Assembly (NCBI RefSeq): GCF_002101375.1
Contig: NZ_CP015207.1
Span: 310,001-374,000 of the forward strand
DNA length: 64,000 nt
DNA from: Sporosarcina ureae
Lineage (GTDB): Bacteria; Bacillota; Bacilli; Bacillales_A; Planococcaceae
Direction: 5' to 3'
Shown here: positions 44,276 to 53,770 of the stretch, in pieces
How the letters are laid out: each line of letters opens with the position of its first letter
Numbering within the stretch: position 1 is the first letter of the stretch
The notes under the pieces: generated by a model
Told to the model about the DNA's origin: nothing
The model's database searches: none
Seen by the model: the letters and a program-made list of their open reading frames with translations, nothing else
Position numbers and translations under genes: made by a program

Positions 44276-44982
44276 TCCTTCTCCTTCTCTTTATCCCAGG
44301 TTTTAACAAAATCTGAACTAACAGGTTCTAACTTTACATAATCCCCTGCACTTAATAACCCAGGAGGTAAATGATGTGGATTAAAAACTTCCATAGGAGT
44401 CCAACCAACTATATGCCATCCAGATGGTGCATCCATAGTGAATATTCCTACCTGTTTATCAGCAATTTGAACTGTACCTTTTTTCACACTCATACGAGGA
44501 TTGGAACGCCGTTTAAAACGCAATTTTTCATCAATATTACCGCAATAAGGATATCCAGCTATGAATCCAATCATATATACATAATAGCTTTTACTTTGTA
44601 ACTTTTTAATTACTTCGGTCGATGTCAGATCTGATCTTTCAGCAATTTCATCTATATCTAATCCATATTCACCGCCGAAGGCTACTGGAATATGAACTGT
44701 TTTACTTTCTATTTTTACATCATCGGATATGTCTTTCTCGATTTTTTTAAATTCCATAATCAGTTCATCGTATTTGATGATTACCGGATTGTATACGATT
44801 GTTAAATTGTTATATGCCGGTAATAGTTCCATAACTCCTTTAATGTCCTGTTTTTTAATCATATATAAAAATGATTGTATTTTTCTACTTACATCTATAC
44901 TTATAAAGTTTTCAAATTGTGCCACAATCGCACGGTCACCCATGGGATAATAAGAAGGATATTGGTTATTTTCAATACTCAT
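44251..44982 (-). CDS. pxpB: 5-oxoprolinase subunit PxpB (KipI-type)
   Basis: A 243-aa protein of the allophanate-hydrolase subunit 1 (cyclophilin-like) family: YPMGDRAIVAQFENFISIDV, the YMIGFIAGYPYCG core, NPRMSVKKGTVQIADKQVGI and SGWHIVGWTP. It partners PxpC, with which it overlaps, and PxpA, which here is encoded 14 kb away on the other strand at 59210. In B. subtilis KipI was first described as a kinase inhibitor, but the metabolic role is general. Confidence 0.92.
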   Translation of the reverse strand: MSIENNQYPSYYPMGDRAIVAQFENFISIDVSRKIQSFLYMIKKQDIKGVMELLPAYNNLTIVYNPVIIKYDELIMEFKKIEKDISDDVKIESKTVHIPVAFGGEYGLDIDEIAERSDLTSTEVIKKLQSKSYYVYMIGFIAGYPYCGNIDEKLRFKRRSNPRMSVKKGTVQIADKQVGIFTMDAPSGWHIVGWTPMEVFNPHHLPPGLLSAGDYVKLEPVSSDFVKTWDKEKEKEWNRNWNM

Positions 44983-45276
44983 ATTTTCACCTCTAAAATT
45001 CAGTCTTTAGTAGAATGTTGATTGATTTTTAACTTCATTTTCTAAAATCACATTATGTTTACAAGCATTTGATTTCGATTTCATGTAATGAAAAAATGTA
45101 GTTGTTTCTATTTTCAGACACCTTATCTTGTTTTAATTGTAAACCACCTATTAAGTTAAAAGATATTGACAATCTGTACGAAAATAGTTGTTCATAGTAT
45201 CGTGAAACCGTACACTTTTAACAAAGATATTAAAATTGTGTCTTTAACTTGAATGAAACTCATAATTCCAAGCCCT

Positions 45277-45326
45277 TGTACACTACCGAGTAAGTGTACA
45301 CAAAAAGTAAATACTTAGTAAGTATT
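45277..45326. promoter_or_regulatory. two inverted repeats upstream of pxpB-pxpC-glcD-glcF
   Basis: TGTACACT (45277-45284) and AGTGTACA (45293-45300) are exact reverse complements with an eight-base spacer. AATACTT and AAGTATT (45310-45326) form a second dyad. They lie about 300 bases before pxpB in an otherwise gene-free gap (44983-45480) and are operator candidates. The gap also holds a GCACTATA motif at 45406. I see no ORF in it. Confidence 0.45.
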
Positions 45327-45480
45327 CGGAAGAGATGTTCGTTTAAACAAATCTAACCGCATCATTGATATTTTGAAATATAATTTGTAAATGCTGTCTT
45401 TTTTCGCACTATAAAAAAGCAATTATGAAACTGACTTACCTATTAAGAGGACAGTTCATAAATGCAATTTATTTTATTAC

Positions 45481-46905
45481 TTATAGGTTATACTTTATAG
45501 CAACTAACTTTTCTTCAAGATAAGCCTCTAGTCCTTGGTGTCCGCCTTCTTTGCCGACTCCACTCTCTTTAACGCCTCCAAAAGGACTTTGTACGACAAA
45601 TGGAAGTGGATCATTTACACCTACCATCCCATACTCTAATGCTTCAGATACGCGAATGATTCGAGACATATTATCAGTGTATAAATATGAAGCTAAGCCA
45701 TAGCTATCGTGATTAACCATATTCAAAAGTTCTTCTTCAGAATTAAAGACAATAATTGGAGCAACAGGACCAAATGATTCTTCAGTATATATATTCATTT
45801 GAGGTGTAACATTTGTTAATATTGTAGGATTAACAAAGTTTCCATTATCTTTTTCAGCTTCAGATAGCTCCATTTTATTTTCGAATTTATGGGCTCCTTT
45901 ATTTACAGCATCTTCTATTTGTTTTTTAACTAAAGTTACTGCATTTTGATCAATTAAAGGCCCAACATTCGTTTCTTCTTTGAGACCATTTCCTACTTTT
46001 AAATTTCTAACTTTATTTATAATTAACTCTGTAAACTTTTCCGCAATTGTATCTTGAACGTAAATTCGATTGGTTGAAGTACACATTTGACCAGAACATC
46101 TGAATTTAGTTGATAATAAGTCTTCGGTAGCCTGTTCGATATTGGCATCATCAAATACAATAAAAGGTGCGTGACCGCCAAGTTCCATCGAAATTCGTTT
46201 TACTGTTTTCGCCGATTTTTCCATAAGTAATTTTCCTACACCTGTAGATCCAGTAAACGTAATCTTTTTTACTTTTTTACTATCCATTAATACTTCAGTG
46301 AATTTAGATGAATTTGCCATTACGACATTAAATACACCTTTAGGCAAGCCAACTTCTTCAAATATTTTTGCCAGTTCTATTGTCGATTGTGGTGATTTAC
46401 TTGAAGGCTTAATAACAAGTGTGCATCCTGCCGCAATTGCAGGTGCTGCCTTACGTGCACCCATAGATAACGGAAAATTCCATGGAGTGATTGCTCCAAC
46501 AACGCCAATCGGTTGTTTAATAACTAAAATTCTTTTATCATGTGAATCGGAAGGTATTGTTTCACCATATATTCGACGAGCTTCTTCGGCAAACCATCTA
46601 AAATATTCAATTGAAGATTGAACTTCACCTCTAGCATCCTTGATCGGCTTCCCCATTTCTTTGGTAATAACTTCTGCTAAAAACTCTTTCTTTTCCTCCA
46701 TTTTTCTATAGACAGCTATCAAATAATTTGCTCTTTCTTTTGCGGAGATTTTCGACCATGTCTTAAATGCTTCATCCGCCGCATCAATCGCTTGCTGGAC
46801 ATGTTCTTCTGTTCCATTAGTTACCTCATAAGTAAATTCCCCAGTTGCGGGACTAGACATGCGTAATTTATCTTCAGTTTCAATCCATTGTCCATTAATA
46901 TACAT
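45481..46905 (-). CDS. NAD(P)-dependent aldehyde dehydrogenase, succinate-semialdehyde type
   Basis: A 474-aa ALDH. The cofactor region shows GAITPWNFPLSMGARKAAPA and FTGSTGVGK, the catalytic glutamate lies in MELGGHAPFIVFDDA and the cysteine in KFRCSGQMCTSTNR. The closing GGVKESGVGKEGGHQGLEAY is the form seen in GabD succinate-semialdehyde dehydrogenases. With the GABA-type aminotransferase at 56833 it would complete GABA to succinate. Other semialdehydes remain possible. It has its own promoter region with a TGACTTA dyad and is followed by a 500-base gap. Confidence 0.85.
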   Translation of the reverse strand: MYINGQWIETEDKLRMSSPATGEFTYEVTNGTEEHVQQAIDAADEAFKTWSKISAKERANYLIAVYRKMEEKKEFLAEVITKEMGKPIKDARGEVQSSIEYFRWFAEEARRIYGETIPSDSHDKRILVIKQPIGVVGAITPWNFPLSMGARKAAPAIAAGCTLVIKPSSKSPQSTIELAKIFEEVGLPKGVFNVVMANSSKFTEVLMDSKKVKKITFTGSTGVGKLLMEKSAKTVKRISMELGGHAPFIVFDDANIEQATEDLLSTKFRCSGQMCTSTNRIYVQDTIAEKFTELIINKVRNLKVGNGLKEETNVGPLIDQNAVTLVKKQIEDAVNKGAHKFENKMELSEAEKDNGNFVNPTILTNVTPQMNIYTEESFGPVAPIIVFNSEEELLNMVNHDSYGLASYLYTDNMSRIIRVSEALEYGMVGVNDPLPFVVQSPFGGVKESGVGKEGGHQGLEAYLEEKLVAIKYNL

Positions 46906-46939
46906 AGTAGTAATCCCCCTTCATATATTCCTTAGTTCA

Positions 46940-46959
46940 TGACTTACTTATATAAGTCA
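46940..46959. promoter_or_regulatory. inverted repeat upstream of the aldehyde dehydrogenase
   Basis: TGACTTA (46940-46946) and TAAGTCA (46953-46959) form a perfect dyad with a six-base spacer, 35-54 bases before the ATG. A likely operator or promoter-overlapping site. Confidence 0.4.
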
Positions 46960-47113
46960 ATTTCATAATCGATCGTTTACAAAATTGAATTCCCATTTTG
47001 TTTTAGTCTTTTTAAATCGATTGGTGCTCGATTTCTAGTTTGTTGATAATTTGGTTCATCATCATATTAAAGGATTACATTTGTTGAATTCCGAATAGCT
47101 TTCATCTTACTTT

Positions 47114-48070
47114 TTAAAAACTTTCATATATTGATGCTGCACAGACTGTATCTAAAAAGCCTACTCCAACCGAATCAAGTAAAGTAATTTCTTCTTTGTT
47201 TTCACGACCTACTTTTTCACCTACAACAATATCTGCAAGTTCACTATAAATATTTTCGATCGACCATTCTCCCTTTTCATTGGGGATAACCAATCCACCT
47301 GCTTCTCCTTTAGCTCCTTCTAAAGTATCAACGATAACTTTATTCGCTTTTTTTAATGTTTCAACATCATATTCTTGTTTAGTTGGTTCACATGAACCAA
47401 TTGCATTGATATGAGTTCCTGCATTTACATATTCCCCTGAAAAAACCGGTGTATTTGCCGATGTGCTTGAAACTATTATATCTGCTTTACTTACAGCATC
47501 GTTTGCAGAATCGACAATTAGTATTTCACCATTCCAATTAGGGTATTGCTTGGTAACCTTTTCTTTTAAATCAAATGCTTTGTTTTTTGTTCGGTTATAA
47601 AGATAAATTTTTTCAATGTCTCGAACCTCCATAATTGCAAGTATTTGACCAAAAGATTGAACACCACAGCCGATAACCGATAGAGTTCTCGCATCTTCTC
47701 TTGCCATATGTTTCGTTGCGACTCCACTTATTGCACCTGTTCTTAACATCGTTAAAGCTGATGCAGCAATATTTGCTACGTGTTGACCAGTTTTTGATTC
47801 TGATAACACAATAGTACTTTGGATCCTAGGAATGTTATATTCTTCATTACCAGGAAATATACTCGCAATTTTCACAGCAGAATAATTAATTTCTGGGACA
47901 AATGAAGGCATGTATAATGTATGTGCGCCATCCTCACCTTGATGCATAAGCGTTCTAAAAGGTATTACAATTTCAGATCTTTTCGAAAGTGCAAACGCTC
48001 TTTCAACATCCTCTATACACTGCTTCATACTATAATTTTTTAGTACATCTTCTTCACTAATAATTAACAT
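47114..48070 (-). CDS. ornithine cyclodeaminase / mu-crystallin family NAD(P)-dependent enzyme
   Basis: About 318 aa. The Rossmann loop VIGCGVQSFGQ is at about 130, with AGTHINAIGSCEPTKQEYD at about 230. True ornithine cyclodeaminases have a catalytic aspartate two residues after the GG of this second motif; here the sequence is GSCEP. It is therefore more likely an imine (ketimine) reductase or amino-acid dehydrogenase of this family. The start is ATG 48070 with GGAGGA six bases upstream; an ATG at 48076 abuts the ribosome site. It is the last gene of the TRAP transporter operon, 16-22 bases after the large permease. Confidence 0.82.
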   Translation of the reverse strand: MLIISEEDVLKNYSMKQCIEDVERAFALSKRSEIVIPFRTLMHQGEDGAHTLYMPSFVPEINYSAVKIASIFPGNEEYNIPRIQSTIVLSESKTGQHVANIAASALTMLRTGAISGVATKHMAREDARTLSVIGCGVQSFGQILAIMEVRDIEKIYLYNRTKNKAFDLKEKVTKQYPNWNGEILIVDSANDAVSKADIIVSSTSANTPVFSGEYVNAGTHINAIGSCEPTKQEYDVETLKKANKVIVDTLEGAKGEAGGLVIPNEKGEWSIENIYSELADIVVGEKVGRENKEEITLLDSVGVGFLDTVCAASIYESF

Positions 48071-48092
48071 AGGCATTCCTCCAGCAAAAAAG

Positions 48093-49364
48093 TTATTTTG
48101 TTAGTACAGTACTGAACCAGGGTACGTATATAAGTACAATTGTAGCTAAAACTAGCGCAATTAAATAAGGAACAGATCCCCTTATGACTGTAGTTACCTT
48201 TACTTTAAAGTGACCACTTAATACGAACAAACTAATACCAACAGGTGGCGTTACTTGTGAAATCATCATACATGCTACTGTAATTACACCAAAATGCACC
48301 GGATCATAACCTAATGCAAGAATTGTAGGGAAAACAATTGGAATAGTAATATATAAGATTGGTAATGCGTCCAAAAACATACCGAATATGATATATAGCC
48401 CTAAAATTGCTAGTAAAATAAGCCAACTCGGGACGCTTAACTCAGATACAAATTGAGTGATTTGAGCCGGAACTTGTATATACATTAATGCTGTTGAAAA
48501 CAAAACTGCTCCACATAATAATAAGTAAATGACAGTCGTTGTTTTGATTGAAGCAATAAAACTTTTAATAATATTTTTCTTTTTAAAATCCTTACGATTA
48601 AAAATGTAACTAATTAGAAGTACGTAGACAACCGCAATTGCTGCTGCTTCAGTTGGTGTGAATATACCTAAATAAATACCGCCCAGTATGATAATCGGCA
48701 TTAATAATGAAGGTAATCCATAGAGGAATGATTTGATAATTTCTTTCTTACTTGGTCTAACTTGTGACATTGGTTTTACTTTATATGTCAAAATAACAGC
48801 AGTAATAATCAATACGGTTGCAATAAATAGTCCAGGTATTATTCCCGCCATAAACATCATTCCGACATCTTGTTGAGTCATTGATGCATAAACAATCATA
48901 TAAACACTAGGCGGGATCATTTGTCCTAAAGTACCAGAAGTTGCAACGATCCCCATACTTTGTTCTTTTGAATAACCAAGTTTGAGCATCTGTGGAACAA
49001 CCATTGCCCCAACAGCTACAACCGTTGCGGCAGATGAGCCAGATAGCGCTCCGAAAATCACACAGGACAATACTGCGGCAGATGGCATTCCACCGGGTAA
49101 ATGACCAACTAAGTTTGTAATGAATTTCAACATTCTTTTTGCCATTCCTAAATCAGTCATTAAATTACCTGCCAATAAAAAATACGGAATAGCCAATAAA
49201 ATCCAACTGTCAGTTGCAATTAAATATTGCGACACAACAGTTTCAATAGGTAGACCTAAAAAACCAAAGAGTATTGTTCCCCCACTTATACTTAAACTAA
49301 GCCATATCGGAGCTCCTATAATTAAAAAAGCTAAAAATATAACTAGACCAATTAATATAATCAT
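48093..49364 (-). CDS. TRAP transporter large permease (DctM-type)
   Basis: A 423-aa protein with 12 or so membrane helices. LSGSSAATVVAVGAMVVPQM and GILGLMIPPSVYMIVYA-like motifs (here TLGQMIPPSVYMIVYASMTQ) are typical of DctM. It imports a carboxylate-containing solute using the Na+ gradient, working with the small permease and the binding protein encoded upstream. It starts 16 bases after the small-permease stop. Confidence 0.93.
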   Translation of the reverse strand: MIILIGLVIFLAFLIIGAPIWLSLSISGGTILFGFLGLPIETVVSQYLIATDSWILLAIPYFLLAGNLMTDLGMAKRMLKFITNLVGHLPGGMPSAAVLSCVIFGALSGSSAATVVAVGAMVVPQMLKLGYSKEQSMGIVATSGTLGQMIPPSVYMIVYASMTQQDVGMMFMAGIIPGLFIATVLIITAVILTYKVKPMSQVRPSKKEIIKSFLYGLPSLLMPIIILGGIYLGIFTPTEAAAIAVVYVLLISYIFNRKDFKKKNIIKSFIASIKTTTVIYLLLCGAVLFSTALMYIQVPAQITQFVSELSVPSWLILLAILGLYIIFGMFLDALPILYITIPIVFPTILALGYDPVHFGVITVACMMISQVTPPVGISLFVLSGHFKVKVTTVIRGSVPYLIALVLATIVLIYVPWFSTVLTK

Positions 49365-49380
49365 ACGTAACCCCTACCTT

Positions 49381-49878
49381 CTATCTGTCGCTTATCGTTT
49401 TAATACCTTTTATTATTTCTAGTATTGAATAAAGTAATCCAATAATCATTCCAATTAAAATCGCTAGCGCTGGGACGAATAATAACATTCCACCGGATAA
49501 AGTTTTTATATTCATCCCTAGTAAAGAAAATGACCAGTTATATCCACCATAGATTAAAAAAGCAAATGTTAGAGCAAGGACTATATTAATTAGTAAATCA
49601 ATATAAACCAAAACTTCTTCACTAAGTATTTCATGTAATGCACTCATTTTAATATGTTCATTTTGTCTAATTAATGGTCCCATATAGAAAAACACGCCAT
49701 AAACAATCGTATAAATCGAAATTTCTGCTAAAATTTCGTGTGAAATTCCAAATGCATATCGCATTATCACATTTGAGAAAGCTAATAAAACACTAATTCC
49801 CAACATTGCAATAGCGAAGTATTCCAATAATTTATCTAAATTATCAGTTATTTTATCTAACACGTTTATTTTTTCCAT
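49381..49878 (-). CDS. TRAP transporter small permease (DctQ-type)
   Basis: 165 aa with four membrane helices. FAIAMLGISVLLAFSNVIMR, the central ISIYTIVYGVFFYMGPLIRQ and HIKMSALHEILS match DctQ. The start is ATG 49878, with GAGGAG eight bases upstream; the frame is open to 49929 without a better site. It stabilises the large permease in the membrane. Confidence 0.9.
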   Translation of the reverse strand: MEKINVLDKITDNLDKLLEYFAIAMLGISVLLAFSNVIMRYAFGISHEILAEISIYTIVYGVFFYMGPLIRQNEHIKMSALHEILSEEVLVYIDLLINIVLALTFAFLIYGGYNWSFSLLGMNIKTLSGGMLLFVPALAILIGMIIGLLYSILEIIKGIKTISDR

Positions 49879-50096
49879 ATTTCTAACTCCTCTTTTATCC
49901 TCTACTATGCTTATTTTATTTACATTCATCCAGATCAGTGTAATTCGCTATACATATACATGATAGAAAGTAAACGTAAAGAATAAATTATATTACTTAA
50001 ATAAATAAAAAATCCGTACCATTTTTTTAATATCAATCAAACTGTTGGATACGAATAAGTTACGTTCCTTTCAAAGTGACATTCATTCGTGCAATG

Positions 50097-50160
50097 TCCT
50101 GTATCTAGCGAAACCCATCAAATGTAAAACCTTCCTTGACTACTTTCGCTAGATACAGGA
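50097..50160. repeat. long perfect inverted repeat between dctP- and dctQ-type genes
   Basis: TCCTGTATCTAGCGAAA (50097-50113) and its exact reverse complement (50144-50160) enclose a 30-base loop. It lies in the transcribed spacer of the TRAP operon. Its CCTGT...GAAA arm recalls the 15551-15620 hairpin. Confidence 0.7.
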
Positions 50161-50200
50161 AATACAAAAAACAATATCATATCGAAAAAATACGTAGATA

Positions 50201-50227
50201 GGGTAGATTGGGAATCCCAATCTACCC
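50201..50227 (-). terminator. hairpin/attenuator after the TRAP binding-protein gene
   Basis: GGGTAGATTGGG pairs with CCCAATCTACCC over 12 bases with loop AAT. A T-run comes only about 15 bases later on the minus strand. It may partly terminate or protect the mRNA so that binding protein is made in excess over the permeases. Confidence 0.65.
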
Positions 50228-50279
50228 TCTTCTTCAAGCTAATTCTTAGTTCAAAGTTATTTTATTGTATGATAATTAT

Positions 50280-51356
50280 CTATTTCATTTCTTCTTTAAT
50301 TCTTTCTGCTTCTTCAATAAATTCTGCCGCTCGCGGTTCAGTTTTTGCGTAACTATCGTACATGCCCTTTGTTGCCTCTTTCCAATCTTCAATTTCTTCA
50401 TCTGTTGGATAGTAGGTTTTCACGCCATAATCACTTTCAAGCTTTTCGAAGACATCTTTGCCTTTTTCTCTTACTAACTTATCTGCATACTCTTCTAAGT
50501 CTCTGCCTGTTTCAACTAAAATTTCTTGTAGATCTTCTGGTAATGAATTGAACTTATCCATCGAAATCATTACTGGCATAACATAACTAATTAACGGATA
50601 AAGCGATTGGGTTTTAATTGGTAATTTACTGTCGTATACATATAATGGAACAATAACCATGCCATCTACTACGCCTTGTTGTAATGCTGTTGGTAATTCA
50701 GGTCCTGGAATTGATGTTCCGCTTGCCCCTACCAATTTTAAAGTCTCTGAAGCTATTGGGCCTCCTGGGACTCTAATTTTTAAACCTTTAGCACTTTCGG
50801 GGCTGGTGATTACTCTCTTTTCATCTCCGGTCCAAATAGTACCGTACATATCAGTGGAGCTCATTGAAAGTACTTTAACCCCTTTGGATTCCATAAGTCC
50901 AGCAATTTTTCTTCCACCATTTTCACTATCAATAAAAGCTTTCTTGTTGTCTAAATATACGTCGTTATCATTCGGGTCATAGTTAAATAGAAATGGTAAA
51001 TCGAAGAAGTGCCAAATTGGATCGAAACTGCCGGCAATTGCTGAACTTGAGTGAACCATATCAGCTTGCCCTTGAAGCATGGCCGGAATTTCCTGATCAC
51101 TCGGCATTAGCTGACCATCTGAATAGGTTTCAATTTTCAAACGTCCATTACTACGTTTTTGAACTTCCTCATCAAACCATTCAACATATTTATGGTGCAT
51201 TGAAGCCTGTGGGTGTGAATGTACTAATCTTAATACATATTCTTCGTCATCATTTTCTTTGTTAACAGCAACTTTTTCTTTCTCGTCTTCGCCACCACAA
51301 GCCGTTAGTACTAACAATGCCATTGCTACGAGCAGTAAAAGTAATCTTCTTTTCAT
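50280..51356 (-). CDS. TRAP transporter solute-binding lipoprotein (DctP-type)
   Basis: A 358-aa extracytoplasmic receptor. The lipoprotein signal is MKRRLLLLLVAMALLVLTAC with lipobox LTAC. RLVHSHPQASMHHKYVEWF, the MLQGQADMVHSS segment, and the conserved arginine region SAKGLKIRVPGG, which contacts substrate carboxylates, are typical of DctP proteins. It is the first gene of the operon with the Q and M permeases and the cyclodeaminase-family gene. A cre-like site and an inverted repeat lie just upstream. Confidence 0.92.
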   Translation of the reverse strand: MKRRLLLLLVAMALLVLTACGGEDEKEKVAVNKENDDEEYVLRLVHSHPQASMHHKYVEWFDEEVQKRSNGRLKIETYSDGQLMPSDQEIPAMLQGQADMVHSSSAIAGSFDPIWHFFDLPFLFNYDPNDNDVYLDNKKAFIDSENGGRKIAGLMESKGVKVLSMSSTDMYGTIWTGDEKRVITSPESAKGLKIRVPGGPIASETLKLVGASGTSIPGPELPTALQQGVVDGMVIVPLYVYDSKLPIKTQSLYPLISYVMPVMISMDKFNSLPEDLQEILVETGRDLEEYADKLVREKGKDVFEKLESDYGVKTYYPTDEEIEDWKEATKGMYDSYAKTEPRAAEFIEEAERIKEEMK

Positions 51357-51380
51357 AAAATCCCCCCAAATCAGATTTTT

Positions 51381-51394
51381 TGAAAACGCTTTCT
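51381..51394 (-). promoter_or_regulatory. cre-like site before the TRAP operon
   Basis: TGAAAACGCTTTCT resembles the CcpA cre consensus and lies 25-38 bases upstream of the binding-protein ATG, where it would repress in the presence of preferred sugars. Confidence 0.5.
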
Positions 51395-51491
51395 AAATTC
51401 ACGCTATTTAGTCATTTACGTTTACAGCTTCAGTTTAATTCTTTTTCTTATTGATAGCTATTCACAATATATACAATCTTTGTTTCGAATT

Positions 51492-51520
51492 CACGTATAA
51501 ATTTGTGCACTTTATACGTG
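51492..51520. promoter_or_regulatory. operator candidate: CACGTATAAA inverted repeat
   Basis: CACGTATAAA (51492-51501) and TTTATACGTG (51511-51520) are exact reverse complements, with GTGCAC inside the spacer. It lies about 140 bases before the TRAP operon and may be the site of the neighbouring CdaR-type regulator. The rest of the gap (51521-52090) holds no supportable ORF. Confidence 0.5.
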
Positions 51521-52090
51521 GTCCTCAATTAGAAGCGTTAATATGTGATGATCCCTAAAATTTAGAGTTTTAAATTGTGCAGCTAATTCGCTGGTGTGAA
51601 GACGGTATTGTTCCCAACTCATGCCAGCCAATTTCTATTTGATTCGTTCGTTATTAGAATACTCAATATGTAATTCGAAATCTCGTTTAGTTCTTCGTAC
51701 GTGCGCTTTGGGACTGAGATATAGTTCACCTCATCAGAACATTTACATTCCGTAATATGAGTCGTTCTACTTTCTTATGGATTGCTATAATTCCTTTATT
51801 TCTCAGTGCTTATTGAATTCTACGATAGCTATAACTTCTGTCGTTATCTTCAAATACAGACTGTCTTTTCATAAAGCTTAGTATATCTAGCTTAAATTGA
51901 AGAAAACAAACCTTTTTAGTTTTCTTTCTAGCCAATCCTTCTAAACAGTATTTCTTATAGACGTTTACTCAAATCAATATTTGTGTGTTAGCTTTCCCTT
52001 TATATTTTCTAGCTAACAAGTCGTATCCAATTCCCCATCAAAATATTCTTGAGCAATTATCATCTAAAATTCCACGCTATATTTAGCCAT

Positions 52091-52134
52091 AAAAAACACC
52101 CCGAATGTTAGATTTTCACTCTACTTTCGGGGTG
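52091..52134 (-). terminator. terminator overlapping the end of the CdaR-type gene
   Basis: CACCCCGAA pairs with TTCGGGGTG and is followed on the minus strand by TTTTTT. The stop codon (52108-52110) is inside the loop and the last codons form one arm. Confidence 0.88.
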
Positions 52135-53310
52135 CACCTCAATAAGATGCTTTTTTATATATATATATAAAATAATACAATGATTAAAGTTATTAATATC
52201 AATATTTGTAATCATTTTTATTTGATTCATTCTATAGATCAATGAATTTCGATGAAGATGCAAACTACGGGCAGCGTCACTGAAGTTAAATTTACTTTCA
52301 CAATAAATAAGAAAAGTTTCCGATAATACTTTAAAATTACTGTGATTGATAAATGTATCTAATGTAGAAGAAATACTCTCAAACTTTTTTTTAGGGAGGG
52401 AATTAATAATAATATTTAGCTTGCTTGAGAAATCGTTATAATTAAATAAGAAATGTTTTGGATTTGTTTTTTCATTTGACTCCATAGCTATAAGCGCATT
52501 GTTATATGATTTTTGTATTCCTTCAATACCACTACTTGGATTTCCTATAGCAATTTTTGCTGACACATTATATCGATTTAACAAAGTATCATTAAGCTGC
52601 TGTGCGTATCGTTCAATATCATTAAATAGTTTTTCGGTATCTTCACCGACAACTTTTAATATACAAAACTGTTCAAATGTAAGTCGACCCGTAATATCAT
52701 GATGATTTACATTAAAGACTTCATTTATTGTTTCGTACAGTTGATCGTAAATTTGTAGTGATGGTTCCGTATTATCGTCGTTATTTTCTCGGCTAATTTG
52801 AATAATAATACAGATTCTTTCTTTATGCACGTTAAATCCCATCATATTGCCGTAGCGTGTAATTTGTTCGATGTTATTTCGTGAACTTTCATAGTTCAAT
52901 ATGTAGTGAATGAGAGTATCCACTGCATTTGATTGTAATGATTTCATTTCTTTCATCAAAGTTTCATGACAAATCATTTCAATATGATTTTTAACAAGTC
53001 GAATGTAGTTTGTTGTTTCAATGTCTTGGCCAGTTTTCCCAATTATTCCGACCGCCCCTAAAACTTGTCCATTTACAATAATCGGACCCGCTACCCCAGG
53101 GAAAATATCCGGATAATCTTTGACAGCCTCCTCATCAAAGAATGTTAATTTCTTTGTTTTAATAACTTCCGCTAAAAGAGAGTCGAAAATCCCAATACGA
53201 CTATTATCATTTACTCCTATTAAATATCCATTTTTATCAGAAATAGTTACTGGGAAGCCAATTATTTTAGTTGTATCTTCTGATATTTTCTGTGCAATTT
53301 GTTCTAACAT
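52108..53310 (-). CDS. CdaR/PucR-type transcriptional regulator
   Basis: A 400-aa regulator. The N-terminal sugar-diacid-recognition domain (about 1-135) has QKISEDTTKIIGFPVTISDK, FPGVAGPIIVNGQVLGAVGI and an IGKTG core. A GGDEF-like middle follows. The C-terminal HTH (CdaR/PucR type) has NFSDAARSLHLHRNSLIYRM. The family senses carboxylated ligands such as glycerate or glucarate and usually activates nearby catabolic genes. It sits between the TRAP operon and the divergent FAD-oxidase operon and is the only regulator in the island, so it probably controls both. Confidence 0.88.
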   Translation of the reverse strand: MLEQIAQKISEDTTKIIGFPVTISDKNGYLIGVNDNSRIGIFDSLLAEVIKTKKLTFFDEEAVKDYPDIFPGVAGPIIVNGQVLGAVGIIGKTGQDIETTNYIRLVKNHIEMICHETLMKEMKSLQSNAVDTLIHYILNYESSRNNIEQITRYGNMMGFNVHKERICIIIQISRENNDDNTEPSLQIYDQLYETINEVFNVNHHDITGRLTFEQFCILKVVGEDTEKLFNDIERYAQQLNDTLLNRYNVSAKIAIGNPSSGIEGIQKSYNNALIAMESNEKTNPKHFLFNYNDFSSKLNIIINSLPKKKFESISSTLDTFINHSNFKVLSETFLIYCESKFNFSDAARSLHLHRNSLIYRMNQIKMITNIDINNFNHCIILYIYIKKHLIEVHPESRVKI

Positions 53311-53374
53311 TGTAATATTCCACCTATCTTATGATTTCTATAGTGATCCTATTATTATTGGCTTCACATAAGCT

Positions 53375-53393
53375 GTGACTAAACTTTAGTTAC
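53375..53393. promoter_or_regulatory. dyad upstream of the CdaR-type gene
   Basis: GTGACTAAA-C-TTTAGTTAC is a palindrome with one mismatch, 65-83 bases before the regulator start; a possible autoregulatory site. Confidence 0.35.
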
Positions 53394-53762
53394 TAGTTAA
53401 ACAAATCGACAGCGAAAAAGGTAAATATTTAAATAAAGGTAGCACTGTTGTTTTAGTGGCTTTATACAAAATATAAGGAACAATTAATAGTTTCCATTTC
53501 TGATAGTTTTAAATTAATTTATATTATTAGATAAAGCACAGGTGCAAATCTAAATCATCATTTATGTGTCTATCTATCATTACACGAAGGCCTCAATCCC
53601 ATTTAAAATATGAATAAAACAATAAGTGCACGAAAGATGGTGTTGTTAACTTTAGAATTTGGGATATATTACCTCTTTTACTCACTTATTACAACACTCT
53701 GTTCTATTATATATGACAAAACAATTAAAACAAATACATATTAAGCATTTTTTGTACAAGGT

Positions 53763-53770
53763 GCACTATA
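53763..53770 (+). promoter_or_regulatory. GCACTATA motif upstream of the FAD-oxidase operon
   Basis: GTGCACTATAAA here resembles GCACTATA at 40071 and 45406 and GCACTTTATA at 51507. All are in upstream regions of the island's transcription units and all are on the plus strand. A shared regulator site is possible. Confidence 0.35.
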
